From: an uncultured Faecalibacterium sp.
GTDB lineage: Bacteria; Bacillota; Clostridia; Oscillospirales; Ruminococcaceae
NCBI GenBank assembly: GCA_934547065.1
Contig: CAKTEF010000017.1
Location: 1 to 38,269 of the forward strand
Direction: 5' to 3'
DNA length: 38,269 nt
Part shown: positions 1 to 8,090 of the stretch, piece by piece
How the letters are laid out: each line of letters starts with the position of its first letter
Position numbering within the stretch: the first letter of the stretch is position 1
Notes under the pieces: generated by a model
Seen by the model: only the letters and a program-made list of their open reading frames with translations
The model's database searches: none
Told to the model about the DNA's origin: nothing
Program-made: the position numbers and the translations under genes

Positions 1-849
1 ATCGTCGAGAAGGTTATGGACCAGGACGGCGTTATCCAGCTCTCCCGCAAGAAGCTCGCATCTCGCAAGGGCATGGAGGAGATCGCCAAGGCTGCTGAGT
101 CCGGTGAAGTTGTCGAGGGCGACGTTACCGAGTTCAACAAGGGCGGCGTTGTGGTCAACGTCAAGGGCGTTAAGGTGTTCGTTCCCCGTTCTCAGGCAAC
201 CATGCGCCGCGACGAGGACTACACTGCTCTGGTTGGCCAGCATGTCCAGCTGGTTGTCACCGAGTGCTCCGGCCGCAAGATCGTCGGCAGCATCAACAAG
301 GTGACCGCTGAGCAGAACAAGGCAAAGCGTGAGGAGTTCTGGGCAAACGTTGAGGTGGGCAAGACCTACACCGGCGTTGTCAAGAGCCTGACCTCTTACG
401 GTGCATTCGTCGATATCGGCGGTGTGGACGGCCTGTGCCACATCAGCGAGCTGAGCTGGAACCGCATCAAGCATCCCTCTGAGGTCGTCTCCGTTGGCGA
501 CACCATCGAGGTGTATGTGAAGGACATCGACACCGAGAACCACAAGGTTTCTCTGGGCTACAAGAAGGCTGAGGACAACCCCTGGGAGCAGCTGAAGAAC
601 AACTACCCCATCGGCAGCACCTTCCATGCTCCGGTCGTGTCCCTGACCAAGTTCGGTGCATTCGTCCGCATCCTGCCGGGTGTTGACGGTCTGGTCCACA
701 TCAGCGAGATCAGCAATGACCGCGTTGAGAAGGTCTCCGACGCACTGAAGGTCGGCGATATGGTCGATGTGAAGCTGCTGGATGTTGACTTCGACAAGAA
801 GCGCATCAGCCTGTCCATGAAGGCTCTGCTGAACGACGACGCTGAGTAA
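1..849 (+). CDS. rpsA: S1-domain RNA-binding protein (ribosomal protein S1-like), 5'-truncated
   Basis: The reading frame is open from base 1, so the gene starts upstream of the window; the ATG at 16 is internal. The visible 282 residues contain three consecutive S1 (OB-fold) domains. The first begins near [16 protein letters not shown]. The second contains [18 protein letters not shown] with [11 protein letters not shown]. The third contains [19 protein letters not shown] followed by LVHISEIS. The GAFV and HISE signatures are typical of S1 proteins that bind single-stranded RNA, such as mRNA at the ribosome. In Clostridia such domains also occur fused to IspH, and the missing N-terminus could hide that. 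A strong terminator follows directly, so this is the last gene of its transcript. Family is certain; the exact identity as rpsA is likely. Confidence 0.85.
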   Translation: MVEKVMDQDGVIQLSRKKLASRKGMEEIAKAAESGEVVEGDVTEFNKGGVVVNVKGVKVFVPRSQATMRRDEDYTALVGQHVQLVVTECSGRKIVGSINKVTAEQNKAKREEFWANVEVGKTYTGVVKSLTSYGAFVDIGGVDGLCHISELSWNRIKHPSEVVSVGDTIEVYVKDIDTENHKVSLGYKKAEDNPWEQLKNNYPIGSTFHAPVVSLTKFGAFVRILPGVDGLVHISEISNDRVEKVSDALKVGDMVDVKLLDVDFDKKRISLSMKALLNDDAE

Positions 850-887
850 TCAGCCCGCAGTCCACTGAGTTTCAGACACAATGCGAC

Positions 888-930
888 TGACAGCCCCGTT
901 GCCGGGTAACGGCGGCGGGGCTGTTTTTGT
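888..930 (+). terminator. Rho-independent terminator after the S1-domain gene
   Basis: The GC-rich stem acagcccc (890-897) pairs with ggggctgt (917-924) around a loop that has its own gccg/cggc pairing. A run of T follows. Confidence 0.85.
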
Positions 931-1373
931 AACCTCTCAGTCAAAGCCTGACGGCTTTGCCAGCTCCCCTGATAGGGGAGCCAATGGCGGCCTGCGGTCA
1001 GGCCCGTCCGAGTACAACCTCTCAGTCGGGCTTACGCCCGCCAGCTCCCCTAGTAGGGGAGCCTTTGGCAAAGAGGTTTCCTCGCAACGCAACGGGGAAC
1101 TTGCAGGGCTTTCCGCCACGCCAGAGCCTCCCCTACTAGGGGAGGTGGCATTGCGGAGCAATGACGGAGAGGTTGGACAGAGCAGGGCCTTATCTGGGAG
1201 ATGCGTTGCCTCTCCCTTTGGGAGAGGTGTCACCGTAAGGTGACGGAGAGGGCGCGGCCTATGGTCAGCTGTTGCTGAACCGAGAAGATGCACGGCCTCC
1301 CACTTTGAGGAAAGACGCTCCCTGGCCGGGGAGAGATGCTGCGTCAGCGCGAGAGTGTTGACGGAGAGAGCGA
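931..1373. repeat. Cluster of palindromic R1 repeats, both orientations
   Basis: No gene is supported in this 470-base gap. It holds copies of one short element. Forward copies lie at about 931-982 and 1016-1063, reverse copies at about 1123-1175 and 1207-1252, and degenerate remains at about 1296-1373. The element reads CCTCTC(A/C)GTC, then a small variable hairpin, then GCCAGCTCCCCT, a short loop and AGGGGAG. The small hairpin differs in every copy but still pairs: AAAGCC/GGCTTT, GGGC/GCCC, ATTG/CAAT and CACC/GGTG. Short ORFs through this region are translations of the repeat. Confidence 0.8.
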
Positions 1374-1400
1374 GGATGCGGACAAGAGAGATAAAACAAC

Positions 1401-2018
1401 ATGATAAATTGGGTCAAGAAGCACTGGGAAGTGCTCTCCTATCTGGTTTTTGGTGTGCTGTGTACGGTGCTGAACATTGTGCTGTATGCACTGTTCAACC
1501 GGCTGTTCGGCTACGAAGCCGCCAACAGCTGGGGCAATGTGCTGGACAACATCCTGTGCATCCTGTTCGCCTACGCCACCAACCGCGCCTTTGTGTTCCG
1601 CAGCAAGACGCGTGGCCGGGCCATGGCAAAGGAGTTTGGCACCTTTGTCACCTGCCGTCTGGGTACACTGGTATTGGATGCCGCCATCATGGTGGTCTTC
1701 GGCAACCTGCTGGCCGCACAGGGGGCGGCTCTGGTGGAGAGCTTTATGAACGGTGCGCTGAGCCTGCTGGCAGGCTGGTTTGGCCCGGACACGGTGCTGC
1801 ACATGGCCACCGGCGGCGCAGCGCCCGCCCCCTCCATCTCCGACGGCTCTGCCGCCATTGCCATCATCGGCGGTGCCGACGGCCCGACGGCCATCTTCGT
1901 CACCAGCTTCTACGATGCCCAGGCCCTGTGGGGCCTTGCCGTGAAAGTCTTTTCCAATGTCCTGGTGATCGTGCTGAACTATGTGTTCAGCAAATTGATT
2001 ATTTTTAAAAAGAAGTAA
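1401..2018 (+). CDS. GtrA-family membrane protein with an inserted GGADGPTAIFV motif
   Basis: The 205-residue protein has four hydrophobic segments, at roughly residues 12-34, 46-64, 84-108 and 178-200. FAYATNRAFVF after the second segment is typical of the GtrA family, small proteins implicated in moving polyprenyl-linked sugars across the membrane. The odd part is the loop at about residues 118-172, which is longer than usual for GtrA. It contains SAAIAIIGGADGPTAIFVTS at about 150-169, which resembles the conserved segment of sodium-translocating decarboxylase beta subunits (OadB, GcdB, MmdB). The rest of that subunit is absent. The start is the ATG after a weak purine-rich stretch (aagagag). 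The GtrA assignment is firm; what the insert does is unknown. Confidence 0.75.
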   Translation: MINWVKKHWEVLSYLVFGVLCTVLNIVLYALFNRLFGYEAANSWGNVLDNILCILFAYATNRAFVFRSKTRGRAMAKEFGTFVTCRLGTLVLDAAIMVVFGNLLAAQGAALVESFMNGALSLLAGWFGPDTVLHMATGGAAPAPSISDGSAAIAIIGGADGPTAIFVTSFYDAQALWGLAVKVFSNVLVIVLNYVFSKLIIFKKK

Positions 2019-2021
2019 GCA

Positions 2022-2130
2022 CCTCATCCGTCTGCTCCGCAGACAGCTTCCCCTCGGAGGGGAAGCCTTTTGACAGAGCGGGCAAGCCTTCCCCTTGAGG
2101 GAAAGGTGGCGCGCAAGCGCCGGATGAGGT
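2022..2130. repeat. Long palindromic R1-type repeat
   Basis: The ends CACCTCATCCG and CGGATGAGGTG are exact inverted copies. Between them are a small hairpin (CTGCTCCGCAG) and two CTTCCCCT-type arms. A further gcgc/gcgc hairpin lies next to the right end. It is related to the 931-1373 cluster and fills the gap between the GtrA-like gene and the next small gene. Confidence 0.8.
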
Positions 2131-2162
2131 GAAAATAAACAAAACAATGGAGGTACGGTATT

Positions 2163-2297
2163 ATGAAACGTGGTCTGAAAGGGTTTGCATTCCTGGTCTC
2201 CGGTCTGGTGCTGGGCATCATTGGTGCAACGGTCTCTGCAACTGCAATTGCCCTGAGTGCTGTCGGCATGGCAAAGGTGCGCCGTGCCAACAAGTAA
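2163..2297 (+). CDS. Small single-span membrane protein (44 aa), unknown function
   Basis: The ATG follows a good Shine-Dalgarno (ggaggt at 2149-2154), and a second one (ggagg) for deoC lies just after the stop, so this looks like a genuine small gene co-transcribed with deoC. The peptide has a basic N-terminus (MKRGLKG). A hydrophobic Gly/Ala-rich helix of about 25 residues (about 9-36) follows, and it ends in a basic tail (AKVRRANK). That layout fits an inner-membrane peptide with both ends charged. There is no cysteine and no recognisable domain. It could also be a cleaved leader, but no clear cleavage site is seen. Confidence 0.6.
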   Translation: MKRGLKGFAFLVSGLVLGIIGATVSATAIALSAVGMAKVRRANK

Positions 2298-2312
2298 AAC
2301 GGAGGAAACAAG

Positions 2313-2978
2313 ATGAATCGCGAAGAAATTCTCTCCCACGTCGATCATACCCTGCTGAAGCCGGAAGCTACCTGGCCCCAGATCCAGGTGATCTGCGACG
2401 AAGCCATTGCCAACCACACGGCTTCCATCTGCATCAACACCTGCTATGTCAAGCAGGCTGTGGAGTATCTGGCAGGCCGCATCCCGGTGTGCTGCGTGGT
2501 CGGGTTCCCTCTGGGTGCCATGGACACCGAGTCCAAGGCCTTTGAAGCCAAAAAGGCCGTTGAAAACGGCGCATCCGAGGTGGACATGGTCATCAACATC
2601 GGCCGCCTGAAGAACAAGGAGTACGATGCCGTGCGCGAGGACATCCGCGCCGTGAAGCAGGCGGTGGGCGACAAGATCCTGAAGGTCATCATCGAGACCT
2701 GCCTGCTGACCGATGCGGAAAAGGAAAAAATGTGCGACATCGTCTGCGAGGCCGGTGCCGACTACATCAAGACCAGCACCGGTTTTTCCACCGCCGGTGC
2801 AACGTTCCACGATGTGGAGCTGATGGTCAAGGGCGTGCATGGCCGCTGCAAGGTCAAGGCCGCCGGCGGCATCTCCACGGTGGAGGATATGGAACGGTTC
2901 CTGGCTCTGGGTGCTGACCGCCTGGGCACCTCCCGCGCCGTCAAGCTGCTGAACGGTGAGCAGGCAAAGGGCTATTGA
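2313..2978 (+). CDS. deoC: Deoxyribose-phosphate aldolase
   Basis: This class I aldolase reversibly splits 2-deoxyribose 5-phosphate into glyceraldehyde 3-phosphate and acetaldehyde, the last step of deoxynucleoside catabolism in the cytosol. The 221-residue length is normal. The N-terminal DHTLLKPEAT is the family signature. Catalytic residues are visible: Asp91 in EVDMVIN, the Schiff-base Lys153 in YIKTSTGF, and Lys182 in KVKAAGGIS. The start is set by ggagga seven bases upstream of the ATG. It lies 15 bases after the small membrane-protein gene, so the two probably share a transcript. No other deo gene is nearby. Confidence 0.95.
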   Translation: MNREEILSHVDHTLLKPEATWPQIQVICDEAIANHTASICINTCYVKQAVEYLAGRIPVCCVVGFPLGAMDTESKAFEAKKAVENGASEVDMVINIGRLKNKEYDAVREDIRAVKQAVGDKILKVIIETCLLTDAEKEKMCDIVCEAGADYIKTSTGFSTAGATFHDVELMVKGVHGRCKVKAAGGISTVEDMERFLALGADRLGTSRAVKLLNGEQAKGY

Positions 2979-3024
2979 TCCTGCATCAATTTTGGAACAA
3001 TGTATAAAAAGAGTCAGACTGTTC

Positions 3025-3053
3025 TTGACATTCTGACGAAGCAATGATAAGAT
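3025..3053 (+). promoter_or_regulatory. Sigma-A-type promoter for metK
   Basis: TTGACA (3025-3030) is followed after 17 bases by TAAGAT (3048-3053). It sits just upstream of the S-box leader, as expected for a riboswitch-controlled transcript. Confidence 0.6.
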
Positions 3054-3080
3054 ATCACCTGGAAAACAACTGAATACCGA

Positions 3081-3177
3081 CTTATCAAGAGCGGCTGAGG
3101 GGACAGGCCCTGTGAAGCCCGACAACCTGTGCAAAAGCATAAGGTGCCAAATCCTGCGGGAGACCGAAAGATAAGAG
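3081..3177 (+). promoter_or_regulatory. SAM-I (S-box) riboswitch aptamer controlling metK
   Basis: The leader contains the S-box core in order. CTTATC pairs at the end with GATAAG to form P1. In between are AAGAGCGGCTGAGGGGAC, the GAAGCCCGACAACCT block, AAGGTGCCAAATCCTGC and GGGAGACCGAAAG. This aptamer binds S-adenosylmethionine. It precedes the gene for the enzyme that makes SAM, so feedback repression by premature termination is expected. The terminator that forms the expression platform follows immediately. Confidence 0.95.
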
Positions 3178-3180
3178 TGC

Positions 3181-3212
3181 AAACGCTCAGAACTTCGGTT
3201 CTGGGCGTTTTT
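3181..3212 (+). terminator. Riboswitch expression-platform terminator
   Basis: The hairpin acgctcagaac/gttctgggcgt closes on a TTCG tetraloop and is followed by a T run. It lies between the SAM aptamer and the metK start. Confidence 0.85.
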
Positions 3213-3283
3213 GTTTGCGCAAAATCTTGATGCCGTGTAGGAAGCTGTGAATGGATCACCACATTTTTATGGAGGACAATTTT

Positions 3284-4438
3284 ATGGCAAGACATCTGTT
3301 TACGTCTGAATCTGTGACCGAAGGACATCCCGACAAGATCTGCGACCAGATCTCCGATGCGATCCTGGACGAGATCCTGACCCACGACCCCGATGCCCGC
3401 GTGGCCTGCGAGACCTGTGCTTCCACGGGTCTGGTCCACATCATGGGCGAGATCACCACCAGCTGCTACGTCGATTTCCAGAAGATCGTCCGTGAAGTCG
3501 TGGCCGACATCGGCTACACCCGCGCCAAGTACGGCTTTGATGCCGACACCTGCGCCGTCATCTCCAACATTGACGGCCAGAGCCCCGATATTGCACTGGG
3601 CACCAATGACCAGGTGGGCGGTGCCGGTGACCAGGGCATGATGTTCGGTTATGCCTGCGATGAGACCCCGGAACTGATGCCCATGCCCATCAGCCTGGCC
3701 CACAAGCTGGCCAAGCGCCTGACGGAGGTGCGCAAGAGCGGCGAGCTGGGCTACCTGCGTCCGGACGGCAAGAGCCAGGTGACCGTGGAGTACGACGAGA
3801 ACAACAAGCCCGTCCGTGTGGATGCTGTGGTCATTTCCAGCCAGCACAGCGACAGCGTGTCCATGGAGCAGCTGCATGCCGACATCATGGAAAAGGTCAT
3901 CAAGGCAACCATCCCGGCGGAGCTGCTGGACGAGAACACCAAGTATTATATCAACCCCACCGGCCGTTTTGTTGTGGGCGGCCCGCAGGGCGACAGCGGC
4001 CTGACCGGCCGTAAGATCATTGTGGACACCTACGGCGGCTATGCCCGCCACGGCGGCGGCGCATTCTCCGGCAAGGACCCCAGCAAGGTGGACCGCAGCG
4101 CCGCCTATGCGACCCGCTGGGTGGCCAAGAATATCGTGGCTGCCGGCCTGGCCAGGCAGTGTGAGGTGCAGGTGGCTTACGCCATCGGCGTGGCAAAGCC
4201 TGTGTCCATCATGGTGGATACCTTTGGCACCGGCACCGTGTCCGACGAGAAGATCGAGCAGGCCGTGGAAAAGGTGTTTGACCTGACCCCCGCCGCCATC
4301 ATCCGGGATCTGGATCTGCGCAAGCCCATCTACCGCAAGCTGGCTGCCTACGGCCACATGGGCCGCGAGGATCTGGGCGTGAAGTGGGAGAACACCGACC
4401 GCGTGGATGAGCTGAAAGCCGCTGTGGCTGCGCTGTAA
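3284..4438 (+). CDS. metK: S-adenosylmethionine synthetase
   Basis: It makes S-adenosylmethionine from methionine and ATP in the cytosol. The start chosen is the ATG at 3284, which has ggagga seven bases upstream; it gives [18 protein letters not shown], the standard N-terminus, and 384 residues, a normal length. An ATG 33 bases upstream is in frame but has no ribosome-binding site. Family signatures are [28 protein letters not shown] (P-loop-like active site) and [19 protein letters not shown]. The upstream SAM riboswitch indicates feedback control by its product. It is a single-gene transcript bounded by terminators. Confidence 0.97.
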   Translation: MARHLFTSESVTEGHPDKICDQISDAILDEILTHDPDARVACETCASTGLVHIMGEITTSCYVDFQKIVREVVADIGYTRAKYGFDADTCAVISNIDGQSPDIALGTNDQVGGAGDQGMMFGYACDETPELMPMPISLAHKLAKRLTEVRKSGELGYLRPDGKSQVTVEYDENNKPVRVDAVVISSQHSDSVSMEQLHADIMEKVIKATIPAELLDENTKYYINPTGRFVVGGPQGDSGLTGRKIIVDTYGGYARHGGGAFSGKDPSKVDRSAAYATRWVAKNIVAAGLARQCEVQVAYAIGVAKPVSIMVDTFGTGTVSDEKIEQAVEKVFDLTPAAIIRDLDLRKPIYRKLAAYGHMGREDLGVKWENTDRVDELKAAVAAL

Positions 4439-4449
4439 TCCGCAAAATA

Positions 4450-4491
4450 AAATGCTCTGTGCTCTTTTGGGAGTGCAGGGCATTTTTTTTG
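4450..4491 (+). terminator. Rho-independent terminator after metK
   Basis: The stem aatgctctgtgctc (4451-4464) pairs imperfectly with ggagtgcagggcatt (4470-4484), followed by a long T run. Confidence 0.85.
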
Positions 4492-4564
4492 GAAAGGTGA
4501 TTCGTCGGAATGACCATAAAAACTTCCATCATTTGTGAGTTCTTATAAAAATCATCCAATCTGC

Positions 4565-4592
4565 TTGTTTTTTTTCGGGGGGGGGGTAAAAT
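4565..4592 (+). promoter_or_regulatory. Candidate phase-variable promoter with a ten-G tract in its spacer
   Basis: TTGTTT (4565-4570) and TAAAAT (4587-4592) are spaced by 16 bases. That spacer is five T, one C and ten consecutive G (4577-4586). Slippage in the G tract would change the -35/-10 distance, a known way of switching surface-protein genes on and off in other bacteria. The -35 match is weak and no switching was observed, so this is inference from position and composition. Confidence 0.5.
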
Positions 4593-4639
4593 GATAACAA
4601 AAGTTCCTGAAAAAGGAAAAAAGAAAGGATGGAACCATT

Positions 4640-6592
4640 GTGAAACATAGAAAACCCAGACTGCTTGCGGCACTGCTGGCAGCAGCCATGATGTTTCAGC
4701 TGCTGCCTCTGGTGGCATTTGCGGACGCTCCGGACACGGTTGAGGCCGGAAAAGCAAAGATCGGGGATACCCAATACAACACCCTGAAAGAGGCTGTGGA
4801 ACACGCAGAAGACGGCGCGACCATTACCCTGGGCGAGGGACCCTATACACTGTACGGTACAAAACTGACTGCATCCAAGGAGCTGACCTTTGTCGGACAG
4901 GGCGCAGAAAAAACGATCTGGGAGATCGGAACAGAGCATGCAGCGGATTACAGCCTGGATGGCTCGAAAACAATCACATTCAAAAATATGACCCTGAAAG
5001 CAGGAAATGACAATTATCTTGGATTTGCCAGTAGCAATGATACCGTTGTGGAAAACTGCACGCTCAAGGGCAGAACGGCTTATTGGGGATACAACACGGC
5101 AACGTTCACCGACTGCGTGTTTGAAGCACCGGGTTCTGCAAATTCGGGGTATACCAGTGCGGATTACGCGGTGTGGGATTATAGCTCCCCCAAAATGACC
5201 TTTAATCGCTGTACATTCCATACGGCGGGCAAAACCGTCAAGGTTTATACCGAAAATAAGGAGAAAGATTTCACGGTCAATTTCAATCAATGTACGGTGA
5301 TCTCGACCCAGCAAAACAAAGCGGCCCTGAATGTGGATGCCACAGATCACGGCGATAAAAAGTATATTCTGAATATCATAGATTCAACTGTGGACACAAA
5401 GTGCGAGAACAAAACCTGCTCCAGGCTGTTCGGTTTTGGCGGAAAACTTTGCGGCAAGACGGTAGTTTCGATCAATGGCACCAAGGTGTGGGAATACGGA
5501 AAGCGGGTAAGCCATGCCTACTCTGAAGGGGATGCAGAAAATGCATACGAAATGAAAAACTCCTCCTGGGAACCGGTTGCAGGCGATCCCGCCCGCCAGA
5601 CCTGCACGGTGACCAAGGAGTGCCGGTACTGCCACTATCAAAAAGAAAAATCGACGCTCACCTGTGACCTGAATCGGGACGTTGCAGCCGGCGAACAGGT
5701 GGATTGCAGCACCTATTTCTCCCTGGAAGGCAGCCATGTGATGGTTACTGCCGAACCGGGGCGTGCAGGCTACCGCTTTGAGGGCTGGTCGGATGGAGAG
5801 GGGCACGTTTACCACGAGGCAGAGACCTTTGAGCTGAGAAGCGGAACGGACCTTACGCTGACAGCCCAGTGGGCAGACCCGGCCCATGATCCGATCCTGA
5901 CCGTTGAGGGCGGGACCATCACGGCCAAGAAAGGCGGCGCAGAACTGACCCTGGACATTCAACAAGATGGCGACACGCAGAAAGCAGCCGTTCCGGCGGG
6001 AGCAGAAGTGACTGTGACCCTGAACCGGAAGGGCGTACCGCAGGGAATGGACTTTGATCTGTGGAAGTTTAACGATGATGCCCTGATGGGGAATCTGGAT
6101 GTGAAACTTTATCAGGACACCGTTCATTTTACCATGCCGAACCATGCCCTGGGCGTGAAAGCAATGTACAAGGATGCTTCCGTTGCAGGCAGTGACCCCT
6201 GCATCCTTGGCACGGCAGCGCTGATCGGCACCGCTGCTGTGAGCGGTGCCGTGCTGGCCTACCAGCTGTATCAGCTGGGAACGGAGGCGTGGCTGTACGC
6301 TCACCTGCCCAGCGGTGCGGTCATCCCGGAAAACCGCATCCAGCTGGCGAAACTGCTTTGGAACGATGCGGGCAAGCCCGCCCTTGCCGCAGCAGACCGC
6401 TACACGGATCTTGATGCCGACGACAGCGAGGCACGTCAGGCTGCACAGTGGGCTGTGGACCAGGGCCTGGTGGACGAACTGGATGAAAATAAACCGGATC
6501 AGTATGGCCCGGCGGTGCCGGTCACCCGGATGCAGGTCATCCATGCCTGGAATCAGGCGCAGGACCTGAAGAAAAGCCAGAAAACCGCATGA
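4640..6592 (+). CDS. Secreted beta-helix surface protein with SLH-like C-terminus
   Basis: The gene starts at GTG after aaaggatgg. Residues 1-29 form a signal peptide: a basic start, a long hydrophobic core and VAFADA at the cleavage site. Residues about 40-250 show short beta-strand repeats with Asn/Thr-rich turns (FKNMTLKAG, VENCTLKG, FTDCVFEA, FNRCTFH), as in right-handed parallel beta-helix adhesins and carbohydrate-active proteins. A Cys-containing segment (CRYCHYQ) follows, then an InlB/Flg_new-like beta repeat containing GYRFEGWSDGEG. A hydrophobic stretch lies at about 521-545. The last 90 residues resemble an S-layer-homology-type domain (RIQLAKLLW, AAQWAVDQGLVD). It is probably cell-wall attached. 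The substrate or ligand is unknown. The upstream G tract suggests variable expression. It is moderately sure as a surface protein and unsure in detailed role. Confidence 0.7.
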   Translation: MKHRKPRLLAALLAAAMMFQLLPLVAFADAPDTVEAGKAKIGDTQYNTLKEAVEHAEDGATITLGEGPYTLYGTKLTASKELTFVGQGAEKTIWEIGTEHAADYSLDGSKTITFKNMTLKAGNDNYLGFASSNDTVVENCTLKGRTAYWGYNTATFTDCVFEAPGSANSGYTSADYAVWDYSSPKMTFNRCTFHTAGKTVKVYTENKEKDFTVNFNQCTVISTQQNKAALNVDATDHGDKKYILNIIDSTVDTKCENKTCSRLFGFGGKLCGKTVVSINGTKVWEYGKRVSHAYSEGDAENAYEMKNSSWEPVAGDPARQTCTVTKECRYCHYQKEKSTLTCDLNRDVAAGEQVDCSTYFSLEGSHVMVTAEPGRAGYRFEGWSDGEGHVYHEAETFELRSGTDLTLTAQWADPAHDPILTVEGGTITAKKGGAELTLDIQQDGDTQKAAVPAGAEVTVTLNRKGVPQGMDFDLWKFNDDALMGNLDVKLYQDTVHFTMPNHALGVKAMYKDASVAGSDPCILGTAALIGTAAVSGAVLAYQLYQLGTEAWLYAHLPSGAVIPENRIQLAKLLWNDAGKPALAAADRYTDLDADDSEARQAAQWAVDQGLVDELDENKPDQYGPAVPVTRMQVIHAWNQAQDLKKSQKTA

Positions 6593-6621
6593 CCGGAACC
6601 CGGCCATAGAGGACTGAATGA

Positions 6622-6664
6622 GGAACGCCGCTTTGGGGAAACTGCCCCAGGGCGGCGTTTTTGT
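6622..6664 (+). terminator. Rho-independent terminator after the surface-protein gene
   Basis: The stem aacgccgc, with ctttgggg in the upper part, pairs with gcccc and gcggcgtt, followed by five T. Confidence 0.8.
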
Positions 6665-6868
6665 GCAGGCACAGCGTATGAAAAGGTGCGTCTTTTGTGC
6701 CAAACTCACAGTCTGCAGCGGAATTTGGAATAACAGCTGTGCAAGCCGCAGAAAATGCCCGCTGGCAGGAAATTGGGCGTGTCGAAACGTGGATTTTGTG
6801 ATAGAATAAAAACAGATATGCACTTCCGTGTATGACGGATCGAACAGGAACATGAAGGAGAAGTAACT

Positions 6869-8011
6869 ATGTCCAGTGAAATCAATCCGATGGCATTTTT
6901 CCAGGAACCCAGCGTGGCAGACCTGCGGCTGCTTGCCTGCCCCGGCGCAGAGGAGCTGACCGGCCTGATCGACAAGCACCTTGTCGAGTGGGCCAAGTCT
7001 GCCGGTGTGGAGAAAGACAGCTTCATCATCCCCTGCGAGTGCCCCCGTTTCCAGAGCGGCGACGCAAAGGGCCTGGTCAAGGAGTCTGTGCGCGGCGATG
7101 ATATCTTTATCGTTGTTGACCCGGGCAATTACAGCGTGACCTACAACCTGTTCGGCTACGAGAACCACCTTTCGCCCGATGACCACTTTGCAAACCTGAA
7201 GCGCCTGATCCAGGCTGTGGCCGGTAAGGCACACCGTGTTTCGGTGATCATGCCCAGCCTGTACGGCGGCCGCCAGCACCGCCGCGTGGTCCGCGAGAGC
7301 CTGGACTGCGCTGTGGCCCTGCAGGAGCTGCAGACCATGGGCGTGCGGAACATCATCACCTTTGATGCCCACGATCCCCGCGTGCAGAACGCTGTGCCGC
7401 TGCTCAGCTTTGATAACGCGATGCCCACCTATCAGGTGCTCAAGAATCTGCTGAAGAAGAACCCTGAGATCAGCTTTGACAAGGAAAAGTTCATCGTGGT
7501 CAGCCCCGACGAGGGTGCGATGAGCCGCAACATGTACTTCTCCAGCGTGCTGGGCTGCAACCTGGGCATGTTCTACAAGCGCCGCGACTACACCCGCGTG
7601 GTCAATGGACGCAACCCCATCGTGGCCCATGAGTACCTGGGCGACAGCGTGGAGGGCAAGACGGTCTTTATTGCCGACGATATCATTGCATCCGGCGAGA
7701 GCATGCTGGAAGTTGCAGGCAACCTGAAAGCCCGTGGCGCTGGCCGCATCATTGCCAACGCAACGTTCCCGCTGTTCACCAGCGGCCTGGAAAAGTTTGA
7801 CAAGGCCGTGGCAGAGGGCATGCTGGACTATGTGGTGGGCACCAACCTGACCTACCGGATGCCGGAACTGCTGACCCGCGACTGGTATGTGGATGTGGAC
7901 GTTTCCAAGTACGCTGCTTACTTTGTGGTGGCACTGAACCACGATATGTCCGTTTCCAGCATCATCGACCCGATCAAGAAGATCGAGGCTCTGCTGGCAA
8001 AGCGCGCATAA
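6869..8011 (+). CDS. prs: PRPP synthetase-like protein (divergent, long form)
   Basis: It resembles ribose-phosphate pyrophosphokinase, which makes PRPP from ribose 5-phosphate and ATP for nucleotide, His and Trp synthesis. At 380 residues it is about 60 longer than typical Prs, and the N-terminal substrate loop is not canonical. Family marks are YGGRQHRR (equivalent to the usual Y.RQDR.. region), ITFDAHDPRVQNA, VVSPDEGAMSRN, the flexible-loop segment YKRRDYTRVVNG, and the PRPP-binding loop VFIADDIIASGESM. The last departs from the usual DD.IDTGGT. Such long divergent Prs forms are common in gut Clostridia, so it may be the main enzyme or a specialised paralogue. The RBS gaaggag precedes the ATG. 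Confidence 0.8.
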   Translation: MSSEINPMAFFQEPSVADLRLLACPGAEELTGLIDKHLVEWAKSAGVEKDSFIIPCECPRFQSGDAKGLVKESVRGDDIFIVVDPGNYSVTYNLFGYENHLSPDDHFANLKRLIQAVAGKAHRVSVIMPSLYGGRQHRRVVRESLDCAVALQELQTMGVRNIITFDAHDPRVQNAVPLLSFDNAMPTYQVLKNLLKKNPEISFDKEKFIVVSPDEGAMSRNMYFSSVLGCNLGMFYKRRDYTRVVNGRNPIVAHEYLGDSVEGKTVFIADDIIASGESMLEVAGNLKARGAGRIIANATFPLFTSGLEKFDKAVAEGMLDYVVGTNLTYRMPELLTRDWYVDVDVSKYAAYFVVALNHDMSVSSIIDPIKKIEALLAKRA

Positions 8012-8030
8012 GCTTCTTCATAGAACGAAC

Positions 8031-8063
8031 AAGGGCCTCCGGCAAAACGCCGGGGGCCCTTTT
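8031..8063 (+). terminator. Rho-independent terminator after prs-like gene
   Basis: The stem aagggcctccggc pairs with gccgggggcccttt over a short A-rich loop, with a T tail. It also lies just downstream of the converging MATE gene. Confidence 0.8.
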
Positions 8064-8090
8064 GTGCTGTTATGGGGGAAAGCGGGCAGC

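Noticed and set aside
931..1373. CRISPR-like array
   Set aside because: Repeats occur in both orientations at irregular spacing and are themselves palindromic with variable stems; no regular repeat-spacer pattern or cas gene is present.
2129..2545. 138-codon plus-strand ORF over the small membrane gene and deoC start
   Set aside because: It is out of frame with both, has no ribosome-binding site, and deoC is certain.
5384..7942. Very long open frame on the minus strand (852 codons)
   Set aside because: It is antisense to the surface-protein and prs-like genes, which have clear family motifs and ribosome-binding sites. The antisense translation is low in recognisable motifs and is expected from GC-rich codon use.
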